DNA of 8,588 bases from an uncultured Akkermansia sp. (lineage in GTDB: Bacteria; Verrucomicrobiota; Verrucomicrobiia; Verrucomicrobiales; Akkermansiaceae). The first letter of the stretch is position 1. Every line of letters begins with the position of its first letter. The DNA is taken from positions 1-8,588 of the forward strand of contig CAAFXA010000010.1 in the NCBI GenBank assembly GCA_900766865.1, read 5' to 3'. A model generated the notes under the pieces. That model was given only the letters and a program-made list of their open reading frames with translations. It was not told where the DNA came from and searched no databases. A program made the translations under genes and the position numbers. Shown here one piece after another: positions 1 through 7,463 of this stretch.

Positions 1-1052
1 AAGGCTGCCACAGTAGCCAGCATGTAGGCCACGAGGTAGTTCGTCACGCACTCCTCGATGTAGTTGGCACCGAGGTTTGTGAAGAATACGATGATGAAAC
101 CGGCCTGACCGATGGAAGAGTAACCCAGGAGGCGCTTGGCGTTGTTCTGGCAAATGGCACCAAGGTTACCGATAAGCAGGGTTGCCGCTGCCACGGCAGA
201 GATGGCCGTGATGATGACTCCTACCTTGTCGGGGTGAACTGTGGCCAGGCGGCTGAAGGGGGCCAGCATGGCTACCAGAACGGCAAAACCTGCGGCTTTG
301 GAGGCAACTGCCAGGAAGGCGCTCACCGGGGTGGGAGAACCCTGGTAGACATCCGGAATCCAAATCTGCATGGGGGCTGCACCGGCCTTGAAGAAGGCAC
401 CCAGCAGCAGAAGTCCCACAGCCAGGAAGAAGCCGGTCTGCAGCTCAGGCATGGGGCAGGTGAACAGGCTGTGCACCAGGCCGGCGCTCAGCATGAAGGA
501 ACCGGTAGTGCCATAGTACCAGGCGGCACCGAAGACCATCAGGCCCGTGCTGAGAGCACCCAGTACAAGGTATTTGACACCGGCTTCGATGGAGCCCTGA
601 TTGCGGCGGAAGTAACCGGCCATTACATAGGAGGAGAGGGTGACTACCTCCAGGCTGACGAAGAGCATGATGATGTCGCGGGCCTCTGCCAGACAGCAGA
701 TGCCGGCACAGGCCACCAGCAGCAGGCAGTAAAGCTCGCTGGTACCCTCGGTCACACCGGGACCACCAACGGACTCGCAGGTTACCTTCTGGTAGTCGTA
801 GGCCAGCAGAAGAACCAGAGCTGTGGAAACGCAGGCAATGGTGCCGAAGGTGCTGCCGTAGCCGAACTCCGGAACGTAGAGGAAGTAGCCGGCAATGAGA
901 GCCCCGGCTGCGCCCACGATGGCGTAGGCGCGCTTGGGAATCTGCGGCACAAAGGTGTCTGCCAGCAGGATGATTACGGCCAGACCCACCAGAGCAAACT
1001 CCGGTGCGAACTGTCCCCAGGTGTATATGGCTGAAACAATTTCGTTATTCAT
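1..1052 (-). CDS. nuoN: NADH-quinone oxidoreductase subunit N, 5' part (C-terminus beyond the window edge)
   Basis: Antiporter-like proton-pumping membrane subunit of complex I, the one nearest NuoK in the membrane arm. The ATG at 1050-1052 opens a frame of 350 codons that runs off the left edge without a stop. The family is usually about 450-500 residues, so roughly the last quarter is missing. Hydrophobic segments recur throughout, as expected of a multi-pass protein. Seen motifs: the TM5 glutamate in FVSLEVVTLSSY (Glu135), the TM7 lysine in GAFFKAGAAP (Lys222) followed by WIPDVYQGSPTPVSAF, and the broken-helix lysine in ASKAAGF (Lys252). These correspond to the proton-channel residues known in E. 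coli NuoN. The pattern NNAKRLLGYSSIGQAGF near 303-319 is also typical. It starts 24 bases after the nuoM stop, with no Shine-Dalgarno motif. The TM12 lysine lies outside the window. Identification is secure. Confidence 0.96.
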   Translation of the reverse strand, partial: MNNEIVSAIYTWGQFAPEFALVGLAVIILLADTFVPQIPKRAYAIVGAAGALIAGYFLYVPEFGYGSTFGTIACVSTALVLLLAYDYQKVTCESVGGPGVTEGTSELYCLLLVACAGICCLAEARDIIMLFVSLEVVTLSSYVMAGYFRRNQGSIEAGVKYLVLGALSTGLMVFGAAWYYGTTGSFMLSAGLVHSLFTCPMPELQTGFFLAVGLLLLGAFFKAGAAPMQIWIPDVYQGSPTPVSAFLAVASKAAGFAVLVAMLAPFSRLATVHPDKVGVIITAISAVAAATLLIGNLGAICQNNAKRLLGYSSIGQAGFIIVFFTNLGANYIEECVTNYLVAYMLATVAA

Positions 1053-1076
1053 GGTATTTCAGTGGTGGGGATGGGT

Positions 1077-2666
1077 TCAGAAGATAATGAAGGGCGCAAC
1101 GCCGAAGAGAACGATGAAGAACGCCAGGAAGGCCGCTGCACATTTGTCGGCGCAGCTCAGGCTGGTGGCACGCTCGGAAGCAAGCCCCACGTTGCCCTCG
1201 AAGACGCGGCGGAACGCACGCAGCATGTAGATGGCGCTGATGACCAGGCCCCACAGAGCGAATACTGTGGCAAGCTGAACCGGCCCCAGGCCACCAAACC
1301 AACCGGAGATGCTGTTGAGGGTGCCGGAGATGGCATCGAATATCCAGCCGAAGACCGGGCCAATGAGCCAGATGGCAGTCATCCACCCCTCAAACCAGTT
1401 GTAAATGCAGCTGAGGATATCGCAGCCCTGGGTAGCCAGAGTGGCGCCAGGCTGGCAGCCGGTAAAGCAGGAAACGAATACGGTGAACTCACCTGCGAAG
1501 TTTGCCAGCAGAGGCAGGCCGATGCTGGCCAGACCGGCAAGACCAAACAGGAAGCCCAGTACGGGAAGCTTGCGTCCCAGACCGCCCATGGAGTCCAGCT
1601 CCAGTGTGCGGGTCTGGCTCTCAATCTGACCGGTAAGCAGGAAGAGCAGTGCGATTGTGAGACCATGTGCCAGCATCAGCATGGCTGCACCCTTGTGGGC
1701 AAGTTCGTTGCCGGCACCGGATGCCACGAAGGCAGCAAATGCCAGGAAGATGTAGCCCATGTGCATAACGGAGGAGTTGCCGAGCATGTCGTCCAGACGC
1801 GTCTGGGCAACGGTGACATAGCCTACCCACAGTACGTTACCCAGCAGCAGGAGCAGCAGCAGGTTGTTCCAGCTGCCGAAGAAGTCCTTGCAGACCGGAC
1901 CCATGGCCCAGGCCAGGGTGAAGAGGCCGTACAGACCAAACTTCTTGAGCACGCCCGCATGCAGCATGGCAATGGGGGTGGGGGCGCTGGCATAGGCCGG
2001 AGCAGCCCAGGAGTGGAACGGGAAGAGGGACACCAGCGTGCCAAAACCGGCAAGCAGCAGCCCCGGAACCAGGGTGGAGGTGGGTACTACCCCCTGAGCG
2101 ATGGCCATACGGATACCGCTGAAGGTGTAGGCGCGCAGTTCGCTGCACAGCATCAGCAACCCGGCCAGCAGTACCATGGAGGCAAGGCCGAGGTAGACCG
2201 TAGCCGTCCAGGCCACTGTGCGGCGGTTGCCGCGGCCGTAGAGACCAATCATCACGAAGGTCGGGATGAGGGCAAGCTCATGGAAGGCGTAGAAGGAGAT
2301 GATGTTGTCGGAGATGAATGCACCGGTGGCACCTGTGGAGAGCATGAGCGCGGATATTGCCCAGCTGCGTTCTGCATCCTTGTTGGGGGCCTTCATGCCG
2401 AGAACGGCGGCAAAGGTCACCAGGACGGACAGCAGCAGCATGATGGGGCTGAGGGGCGTCTCGAGGGAGAGCCAGAGCTCCTTATCGCCAATCATGGACC
2501 AGCAGTTGATGCAGGGATCTGCACAGAAGGTGGTGTGAATGAAAGCACAGACACCCAGAATCAGTGTGAATGTGGCGCTTACCAGTGCCGTGGCACGGCC
2601 CGGCGCCTTCAGCAGCCCAATCAGAGCGGCTGCAATCACAGGTACGATAATAAGCCAGATAAGCAT
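1077..2666 (-). CDS. nuoM: NADH-quinone oxidoreductase subunit M, divergent form
   Basis: Antiporter-like proton-pumping membrane subunit of complex I, placed between NuoL and NuoN in the membrane arm. 529 residues, close to the usual ~500, multi-pass. ATG start 15 bases after the nuoL stop; ends in TGA, the only non-TAA stop in this window. Conserved: TM5 glutamate in FHELALIPTF (Glu130), the broken-helix lysine in AGVLKKFGLYG (Lys242), His334 in MLAHGLT, and Glu393 in NFAGEF, matching E. coli Glu144, Lys265, the conserved TM11 His and Glu407. Odd: the TM7 lysine (E. coli Lys234) is Leu211 in GTLVSLFPFHSW. The usual WLPDAH after it reads WAAPAY, and the usual DIKR motif reads RLDDML. About 55 extra residues (404-461) with Cys404, Cys415 and Cys420 follow the GEF helix, and the C-terminus is shorter than in E. 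coli. Seven consecutive leucines (269-275) come from a CTG-rich run. Operon position and remaining motifs make the subunit M call firm. Confidence 0.95.
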   Translation of the reverse strand: MLIWLIIVPVIAAALIGLLKAPGRATALVSATFTLILGVCAFIHTTFCADPCINCWSMIGDKELWLSLETPLSPIMLLLSVLVTFAAVLGMKAPNKDAERSWAISALMLSTGATGAFISDNIISFYAFHELALIPTFVMIGLYGRGNRRTVAWTATVYLGLASMVLLAGLLMLCSELRAYTFSGIRMAIAQGVVPTSTLVPGLLLAGFGTLVSLFPFHSWAAPAYASAPTPIAMLHAGVLKKFGLYGLFTLAWAMGPVCKDFFGSWNNLLLLLLLGNVLWVGYVTVAQTRLDDMLGNSSVMHMGYIFLAFAAFVASGAGNELAHKGAAMLMLAHGLTIALLFLLTGQIESQTRTLELDSMGGLGRKLPVLGFLFGLAGLASIGLPLLANFAGEFTVFVSCFTGCQPGATLATQGCDILSCIYNWFEGWMTAIWLIGPVFGWIFDAISGTLNSISGWFGGLGPVQLATVFALWGLVISAIYMLRAFRRVFEGNVGLASERATSLSCADKCAAAFLAFFIVLFGVAPFIIF

Positions 2667-2681
2667 AATGGTATTTTCGTG

Positions 2682-4535
2682 TTAGTGGGTGAAAGAGAAG
2701 GATACGATGAGGAAGAGGAAGAGCAGAGCTCCAAGCGCAGCTACTACAGAGTAGCGGCGCAGAATCCCGCCCTGGAACCAGGTGAGCAGCTTGCCCAAGC
2801 GGCCGGTAAGCCAGCCGGCACCCTGCGTGCAGATGCCGTGCAGGATGGCGTTGTCGAACAGCTCAATGGCGCGGGCCAGATTGCCCTGCAGGAAGCCGAT
2901 GAGGCCCTTGTCGTATACGTCATCGATGTAAAGGCGCTTGCGAAGAGCTGTGGAAAGGGCATTGCCGGCAAGCGGATCCTGCTTGCACTTGCCAAGACCA
3001 TAGACGGCCCAGGCCAGCAGAAGACCAATGACCAGAGAGCCCATGCTTACATAGAAGGGCAGCCCCAGAGCAAAACCATGGGCGTGGAAGCCCTCGAAGG
3101 GAACCAGACCATCGGCTACAAAGCCATAACCGGAGATGATGGCCATCACGCTCAGAATGAGCAGCGGCAGCAGCATCGTGGGACCTGCTTCCTTGGCCTC
3201 GGCAGCACCATGGGCGCGAGCCTCACCAAGGAAGGCAACCAGGCACAGACGAGCCATGTAGAAGGTTGTCAGGGCAGCAACGGCTGCACCCACCCAGAAG
3301 AAGACCGGGCTCTTGGCAAGAGCCGCATCCAGAATGGCCTCCTTGGAGAAGAAGCCGGAGAAGCCGGGAATGGCGATGAGGGCGCAGGTGCCCATGAGGA
3401 AGCAGATGACGGTCAGCGGCATACGCTTGCTCAGGCCGCCCATCTTCCAGATGTCCTGCTCGTGGTGGCAGCGCACGATGATGGCACCGGCACCCAGGAA
3501 GAGCAGAGCCTTAAACCAGGCGTGTGTGTAGAGGTGGAACATGGCAGCTTCGCCTGCCAGAAGACCTACAGCCATGACCATGTAACCCAGCTGGGACAGG
3601 GTGGAGTAGGCAAGCACGCGCTTAATGTCGTCCTGCTGTACGGCCATGAGTGCAGCCAGTACTGCGGTGATGGCACCTACCGTGGCAATGACGGTGCAGG
3701 CTGTGTCGGTGAAGGCTGCTTCGCCCATGCTGACCTGAAGTCGTACCATCATGTACACACCCGCAGCAACCATGGTGGCAGCGTGGATGAGTGCGGAAAC
3801 GGGCGTGGGACCCTCCATGGCGTCCGGCAGCCATACATGCAGCGGGAACTGGGCAGACTTACCAACGGCACCGCAGAAGAGGCAGATGATGGTGGCCGTC
3901 AGCACGGCGGGAGCAATGGCAGCAGCCTTGCCCCCCATCTCACCGAAGGAGAGGGTGCCGAATACGGTCAGCGTGAGCAGGATGCCGATGAGGAAGCCAA
4001 AGTCGCCAACGCGGTTGGTGATAAAGGCCTTCTTGGCTGCATCGGCTGCGCTGGCCTTGTCGAACCAGTGACCAATGAGCAGGTAGGAAGAGAAGCCTAC
4101 CATTTCCCAGCCAATGAAAGTCATGGCCAGGTTGTCAGCAAGCACAATCATGGTCATGCTGAACATGAAGATGCTCAGACCCGCGAAATAGCGGCTGTGG
4201 TTGGAGGTGTCGCCCTTCATGTAGCCGAGCGAGAAGATGTGCACCAGCAGGCCGATGCCCGTTACCACAAGCATCATGCGCATAGCCAGCGGATCCATCA
4301 GCAGACCGACGGAAAGGGAGGGCATGCCCTCGGCCAGGATGGGCATCCAGGTGTAGGTGTCGGGGGTGCCGGTCTGCCATCCCATGAGGTAGGCCACACA
4401 CATGGCAAAGGTGGCCATGGCGGACAGGATGGAGAGCGTGGCGGCCATGCAGGCGCACTTTTTAAAGCACAGCCAATTGATGGCGGCAACGACCAGCGGC
4501 AACAGCAGGAATAACCAGGGAAGATTCTGAATCAT
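2682..4535 (-). CDS. nuoL: NADH-quinone oxidoreductase subunit L
   Basis: Distal antiporter-like proton pump of complex I, at the tip of the membrane arm, carrying the C-terminal lateral helix that runs along the other pump subunits. 617 residues, the normal length for the family (~610-650). Key proton-channel residues are all present: Glu144 in FIGWEMVGFSSY, Lys226 in AVGKSAQFPLHVWLPDAM, His251 in SALIHAATMV, Lys305 in QQDDIKRVLAYSTL, Lys342 in HAWFKALLFLG and Lys398 in GFSGFFSKEAIL. The region from about 535 to 590 (RKRLYIDDVYDKG onward) fits the lateral helix. It is followed by a final hydrophobic anchor (597-613). ATG start, 18 bases after the nuoK stop, preceded by a C-rich stretch and no Shine-Dalgarno motif; TAA stop. 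Unlike the neighbouring NuoM, this subunit looks entirely conventional. Confidence 0.98.
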   Translation of the reverse strand: MIQNLPWLFLLLPLVVAAINWLCFKKCACMAATLSILSAMATFAMCVAYLMGWQTGTPDTYTWMPILAEGMPSLSVGLLMDPLAMRMMLVVTGIGLLVHIFSLGYMKGDTSNHSRYFAGLSIFMFSMTMIVLADNLAMTFIGWEMVGFSSYLLIGHWFDKASAADAAKKAFITNRVGDFGFLIGILLTLTVFGTLSFGEMGGKAAAIAPAVLTATIICLFCGAVGKSAQFPLHVWLPDAMEGPTPVSALIHAATMVAAGVYMMVRLQVSMGEAAFTDTACTVIATVGAITAVLAALMAVQQDDIKRVLAYSTLSQLGYMVMAVGLLAGEAAMFHLYTHAWFKALLFLGAGAIIVRCHHEQDIWKMGGLSKRMPLTVICFLMGTCALIAIPGFSGFFSKEAILDAALAKSPVFFWVGAAVAALTTFYMARLCLVAFLGEARAHGAAEAKEAGPTMLLPLLILSVMAIISGYGFVADGLVPFEGFHAHGFALGLPFYVSMGSLVIGLLLAWAVYGLGKCKQDPLAGNALSTALRKRLYIDDVYDKGLIGFLQGNLARAIELFDNAILHGICTQGAGWLTGRLGKLLTWFQGGILRRYSVVAALGALLFLFLIVSFSFTH

Positions 4536-4553
4536 AATTGGTGAGCCGAGGGG

Positions 4554-4877
4554 TTAGTCTTCTTTGAGTGTGTTGAGTGCAGCGCTGGACACCGTGCGGC
4601 GAGCGCGGAACATAGCAACGATGAGAGCCAGACCGATGGCGACTTCTGCCGCTGCGATGGCTACGACAAACAGGGCAAGTACCTGCGCATCATACACCGG
4701 CAGACCATTCACGCCGTTGGCACGGGAGAAGGCTACCAGAGAGAGGTTCGCGGCACTGAGCATCATCTCCAGGCACATGAAGACCACGATGATGTTTTTG
4801 CGAATCAGTACGCCGGCAAGACCGATGGAGAACATCAGGCCGGACAGTATGAGATAATGTGCTAAAGGAATATCCAT
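4554..4877 (-). CDS. nuoK: NADH-quinone oxidoreductase subunit K
   Basis: Small three-helix membrane subunit of complex I (related to MrpC) that links the quinone-site half of the membrane arm to the pump subunits. 107 residues, the usual size (~100). The two membrane glutamates required for coupling in E. coli NuoK (Glu36 and Glu72) are present as Glu37 in VFMCLEMMLSAANL and Glu78 in AIAAAEVAIGLAL. The motif GLAGVLIRKNIIVV at 19-32 is typical of TM1 and the TM1-TM2 loop. ATG start, 15 bases after the nuoJ stop; TAA stop. The upstream spacer is CCCCGGTACACCACA with no purine-rich ribosome-binding motif, so translation may depend on coupling to nuoJ. Confidence 0.98.
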   Translation of the reverse strand: MDIPLAHYLILSGLMFSIGLAGVLIRKNIIVVFMCLEMMLSAANLSLVAFSRANGVNGLPVYDAQVLALFVVAIAAAEVAIGLALIVAMFRARRTVSSAALNTLKED

Positions 4878-4892
4878 TGTGGTGTACCGGGG

Positions 4893-5582
4893 TTAATCTT
4901 TGCGAATCTTGCGGCTCAGAGCAACGGCACCCACTGTGCCGGCCAGCAGCGCAAAGCTGAGAATGACGAAGGCGATGTTGTACTGGGAGAAGAGCTTGTA
5001 GCCCAACAGCTTTACATCAGGTATGCTGGTGGCTTTGGCGGCCTCCTCCTCGCTGATAGCGGGGTTGAGTTCTTTTGCCGCCGCTGCGGGACTGAGGGCG
5101 GGCAGGGCACCACCGAAGTTGCTGACGGCGGGCTGCTCGGCTGCTTCCTGCTTGCCGATGCAGAGCTCACCCATGGAATCCCAGGCCTTGCAGAGCGGGT
5201 TGTTCCAGTCGGTGGCACCGGGCAGCTTGATGGCGGCAATGAACACCATAGCGGCAAAGACACCGGAAACCAGAGCCCCCGGAGCCATGCGCACCAGGTT
5301 ACGGAAGACGGTGAAGCTGTTGTCTTCCTCCTCAGTCTTGATGTCGAGCATCATGACCACAAAGAGGAAGAGTACCAGAATGGCGCCGGCGTACACGATA
5401 ATCTGCACAATGCCCAGGAACTGTGCACCCAGGCCGAACAGAATGGCTGCTGTAGCGGCAAAGCACAGAGCCATGTTCATGGCAGATGTAACGGGATTAT
5501 TCGCAAAGATGACTGCACACGCGCAGATAAGCGCTACGGCAGCAAATGCGTAAAAGAGTATAGAGGAAATGGCGAAATCCAT
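4893..5582 (-). CDS. nuoJ: NADH-quinone oxidoreductase subunit J, with enlarged soluble loop
   Basis: Membrane subunit of complex I next to NuoH, NuoK and NuoN. Its TM3 undergoes a pi-bulge rearrangement during turnover in known structures. 229 residues, compared with about 165-185 in E. coli and Thermus. Four hydrophobic helices lie in the first 120 residues, with the hallmark NPVTSAMNMALCF (29-41) and the TM3 sequence QIIVYAGAILVLFLFVVMML (60-79). A fifth helix is at about 203-223, followed by a basic tail RKIRKD. The extra length is in the hydrophilic stretch between helices 4 and 5 (about 122-195), which is rich in Ala, Pro and Glu between 145 and 183. ATG start, only 9 bases after the nuoI stop, the tightest junction here; TAA stop. 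Confidence 0.96.
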   Translation of the reverse strand: MDFAISSILFYAFAAVALICACAVIFANNPVTSAMNMALCFAATAAILFGLGAQFLGIVQIIVYAGAILVLFLFVVMMLDIKTEEEDNSFTVFRNLVRMAPGALVSGVFAAMVFIAAIKLPGATDWNNPLCKAWDSMGELCIGKQEAAEQPAVSNFGGALPALSPAAAAKELNPAISEEEAAKATSIPDVKLLGYKLFSQYNIAFVILSFALLAGTVGAVALSRKIRKD

Positions 5583-5591
5583 AATCGTGAT

Positions 5592-6158
5592 TTATTTGTA
5601 TTGATTCCACTTGTTGACGAGGCCCTTGCGGGTACCGCCGAGCTTGTAGAGCGTGGCTTTGTTGCGCACGGCCTGCTTGCGGTCGGTTACGGTGATGAGG
5701 TACTCCTTGGAGAGGAAGATGGCCTGTTCGGGGCAGACTTCCTGGCACATGCCGCAGTAGATGCAGCGCAGCATGTCGATTTCGAACTCAGCCGGGGCCT
5801 TCTCCTGCTTCTGGCAGGCAGCCTCGGGGCTCACAGCTCCGGGGGTAATCTTAATGGCACGAGCCGGGCAGATGAACTCGCAGAGCTGGCAGCTCACGCA
5901 GCGCTCACGACCATCCTCGCCGCGCACCAGGGTGGGAGCACCGCGATAGTATTCCGGCAGCCGGGAATCCCAGCGCTGTTCGGGGAAGGGCATACAGGCG
6001 CCCACGCCCTTACCGTTGAAGTCCTTCTTGTGGCGGCTCTTGCCCACGAGGGCGAGCACGAGGTGCTTCAGAGTGATGGCGAGACCCTTGACCAGCTCAA
6101 CTACATAAATCTTGTCGAGCACGGAGAACTTGGGTCGCTTTACAGGTGTATATGACAT
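5592..6158 (-). CDS. nuoI: NADH-quinone oxidoreductase subunit I, two [4Fe-4S] clusters N6a and N6b
   Basis: Ferredoxin-like peripheral subunit of complex I that passes electrons towards cluster N2 and the quinone site. 188 residues, normal for the family. Two classic CxxCxxCxxxCP motifs are visible: Cys87, Cys90, Cys93 and Cys97 (CVSCQLCEFICP), and Cys132, Cys135, Cys138 and Cys142 (CIYCGMCQEVCP). As in all 2[4Fe-4S] ferredoxins, the last cysteine of each motif would ligate the other cluster. The amphipathic N-terminal helix (about 12-38, LVKGLAITLKHLV) fits the segment that lies on the membrane against NuoH. The linker between motifs is a few residues longer than in E. coli. ATG at 6156-6158, 19 bases after the nuoH stop; TAA stop. 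Two extra cysteines (55, 115) have no assigned role. Confidence 0.98.
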   Translation of the reverse strand: MSYTPVKRPKFSVLDKIYVVELVKGLAITLKHLVLALVGKSRHKKDFNGKGVGACMPFPEQRWDSRLPEYYRGAPTLVRGEDGRERCVSCQLCEFICPARAIKITPGAVSPEAACQKQEKAPAEFEIDMLRCIYCGMCQEVCPEQAIFLSKEYLITVTDRKQAVRNKATLYKLGGTRKGLVNKWNQYK

Positions 6159-6171
6159 AGCGTGAAATTCT

Positions 6172-6180
6172 CAGGTGTTA
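6172..6180. repeat. 9-bp CAGGTGTTA, copy in nuoH/nuoI junction
   Basis: The plus-strand 9-mer CAGGTGTTA (TAACACCTG in the transcribed sense) covers the nuoH TAA stop and ends 13 bases before the nuoI ATG. An identical 9-mer sits at 7464-7472, 14 bases before nuoH. The match is seen directly; a function is not. It could be chance, since both copies include or adjoin stop-like TAA. Confidence 0.3.
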
Positions 6181-7449
6181 CTTTACGAAATAGAGTACAG
6201 CTGCCGTCAGGAAGATGTTGGCTACGGCAAGCTCCAGGAATACCAGCCAGCCCAGTTTCATCACCTGGTCCCAACGGAAGCGCGGCAGGGTCCAGCGCAC
6301 CCATACGAAGAAGAAGATGAAAGCGACAAGCTTAACGAGGAACATGATGAACTGGCAGCACACAGCCAGCCAGCTGCTTACGGAGTGCAGAGCCTCGTCG
6401 GCACCAAAGCCGATGGACCAGCCACCCAGGAACAGGGTGACAACCAGGGCTGAACCGATGACCATGGCTGCGTACTCACCCATGAAGAAGGACGCAAACT
6501 TCATTGAGGAGTATTCGGAGTGGTAACCACCCACAAGGTCAGTTTCACACTCGGCCATATCGAAGGGGGTACGATTAGCCTCTGCAAATACACATGTTAC
6601 GAAGATAATGAAGCTCAGCGCCAGCGGAGCCATCAGAGCCCAGCGCTGCCAGCTGAGACCCTCGCCCCACAGGGGGAGAAGTGTCCAGCCGTTATCGGCC
6701 TGGTACTGTACGATGTCCTGCATGTTGAGGGTGCTGAACACCATGAGCAGCGGGATGATGGAAAGACCCATGGCTACCTCGTAGGAGATGAGCTGTGCCG
6801 TGGCACGCAGACCACCCAGGAAGGGATACTTGGAGTTGGAAGACCAACCGGCCAGGGTAAGACCATACACGGAAAGACCGGAGACGGCGAAAATCCACAG
6901 CGGACCGATGCCGATGTTGGCAACTACCATGTTGATGACGCCGAATTCGGTGGTGACACCGGAGGCGAAAGGAATAACAGCAGCTGCTACCATGGGCGGG
7001 CCCAGCACCAGCATGGGGGCGATGGTGAAATACACCTTACGCACATAGCTGGGGGTAAGTTCCTGCTTGAGGAAGAGCTTGCCGCCGTCCAGGCAGGGCT
7101 GCATGAGACCGAAGGTGGGGATTTCTCGGTCGAGGCGCAGCCAGGTGCAGAGCTTGGCAATCCAGCAGGTCTCGGGTATGCCGAAGAAGTGGAGCCACTC
7201 CTTGAGCGGCTGCTTCTCCTTGCTGCCGAAGCGCTGGAAGAGCTGCAGCGGGATGCCGGCGCGGTTGGGGCCGGGGCGGTCCTGAATCCAGCCGGCCACG
7301 CGGCGCTCAATCCAGACGGAGAGCACCACAAAAGCCAGAATCACGGCGAACATGAGCACCAGCTTCACAATGGTCGTAATCAGGTAGAACCAGATTTCGT
7401 TGCTCAGCAGGTCCCGGCACCAGTTCCAGATGGTATCGAATAAGGACAT
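6178..7449 (-). CDS. nuoH: NADH-quinone oxidoreductase subunit H, with insertion in the first loop
   Basis: Membrane subunit of complex I that builds the quinone-binding chamber with NuoB, NuoD and NuoI and forms the first proton-transfer element. 423 residues, about 100 more than E. coli NuoH (~325). TM1 spans about 22-46, then ERRVAGWIQDRPGPNRAG (48-65), the conserved entry-loop motif. The usual continuation, GLMQPCLDGGKLFLKQE, does not come until 114-130, so about 47 residues (66-112) are inserted. The diagnostic cytosolic loop AEANRTPFDMAECETDLV, then GGYHSEYSSMKFASFF (289-322), carries the family's conserved acidic residues. WVRWTLPRFRWDQVMKLGW (383-401) marks the last loop. ATG at 7447-7449, 25 bases after the nuoG stop; TAA stop. 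The rest of the extra length is in shorter loop expansions, for example around 250-268. Confidence 0.97.
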   Translation of the reverse strand: MSLFDTIWNWCRDLLSNEIWFYLITTIVKLVLMFAVILAFVVLSVWIERRVAGWIQDRPGPNRAGIPLQLFQRFGSKEKQPLKEWLHFFGIPETCWIAKLCTWLRLDREIPTFGLMQPCLDGGKLFLKQELTPSYVRKVYFTIAPMLVLGPPMVAAAVIPFASGVTTEFGVINMVVANIGIGPLWIFAVSGLSVYGLTLAGWSSNSKYPFLGGLRATAQLISYEVAMGLSIIPLLMVFSTLNMQDIVQYQADNGWTLLPLWGEGLSWQRWALMAPLALSFIIFVTCVFAEANRTPFDMAECETDLVGGYHSEYSSMKFASFFMGEYAAMVIGSALVVTLFLGGWSIGFGADEALHSVSSWLAVCCQFIMFLVKLVAFIFFFVWVRWTLPRFRWDQVMKLGWLVFLELAVANIFLTAAVLYFVK

Positions 7450-7463
7450 GATGTGTTAATGTG

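Noticed and set aside
1843..1864. CAG/CTG-rich triplet run that looks like a microsatellite
   Set aside because: It encodes a seven-leucine run in a NuoM transmembrane helix (residues 269-275), interrupted by CTC; ordinary for this codon usage.
1062..4514. Plus-strand open frame of 1150 codons spanning two genes, apparently encoding a giant protein
   Set aside because: It lies exactly in codon register opposite nuoL and nuoM, whose families are certain. Its translation is Gln/Gly/His/Glu-rich with no domain, as expected for the complement of membrane-protein codons. It is explained by missing TTA/CTA/TCA codons.
5601..6155. Plus-strand 184-codon frame opposite nuoI
   Set aside because: In-register mirror of nuoI, which has both ferredoxin motifs; no independent support for coding.
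6520..7443. Plus-strand 307-codon frame opposite nuoH
   Set aside because: In-register mirror of nuoH with no recognisable domain; same codon-bias explanation.
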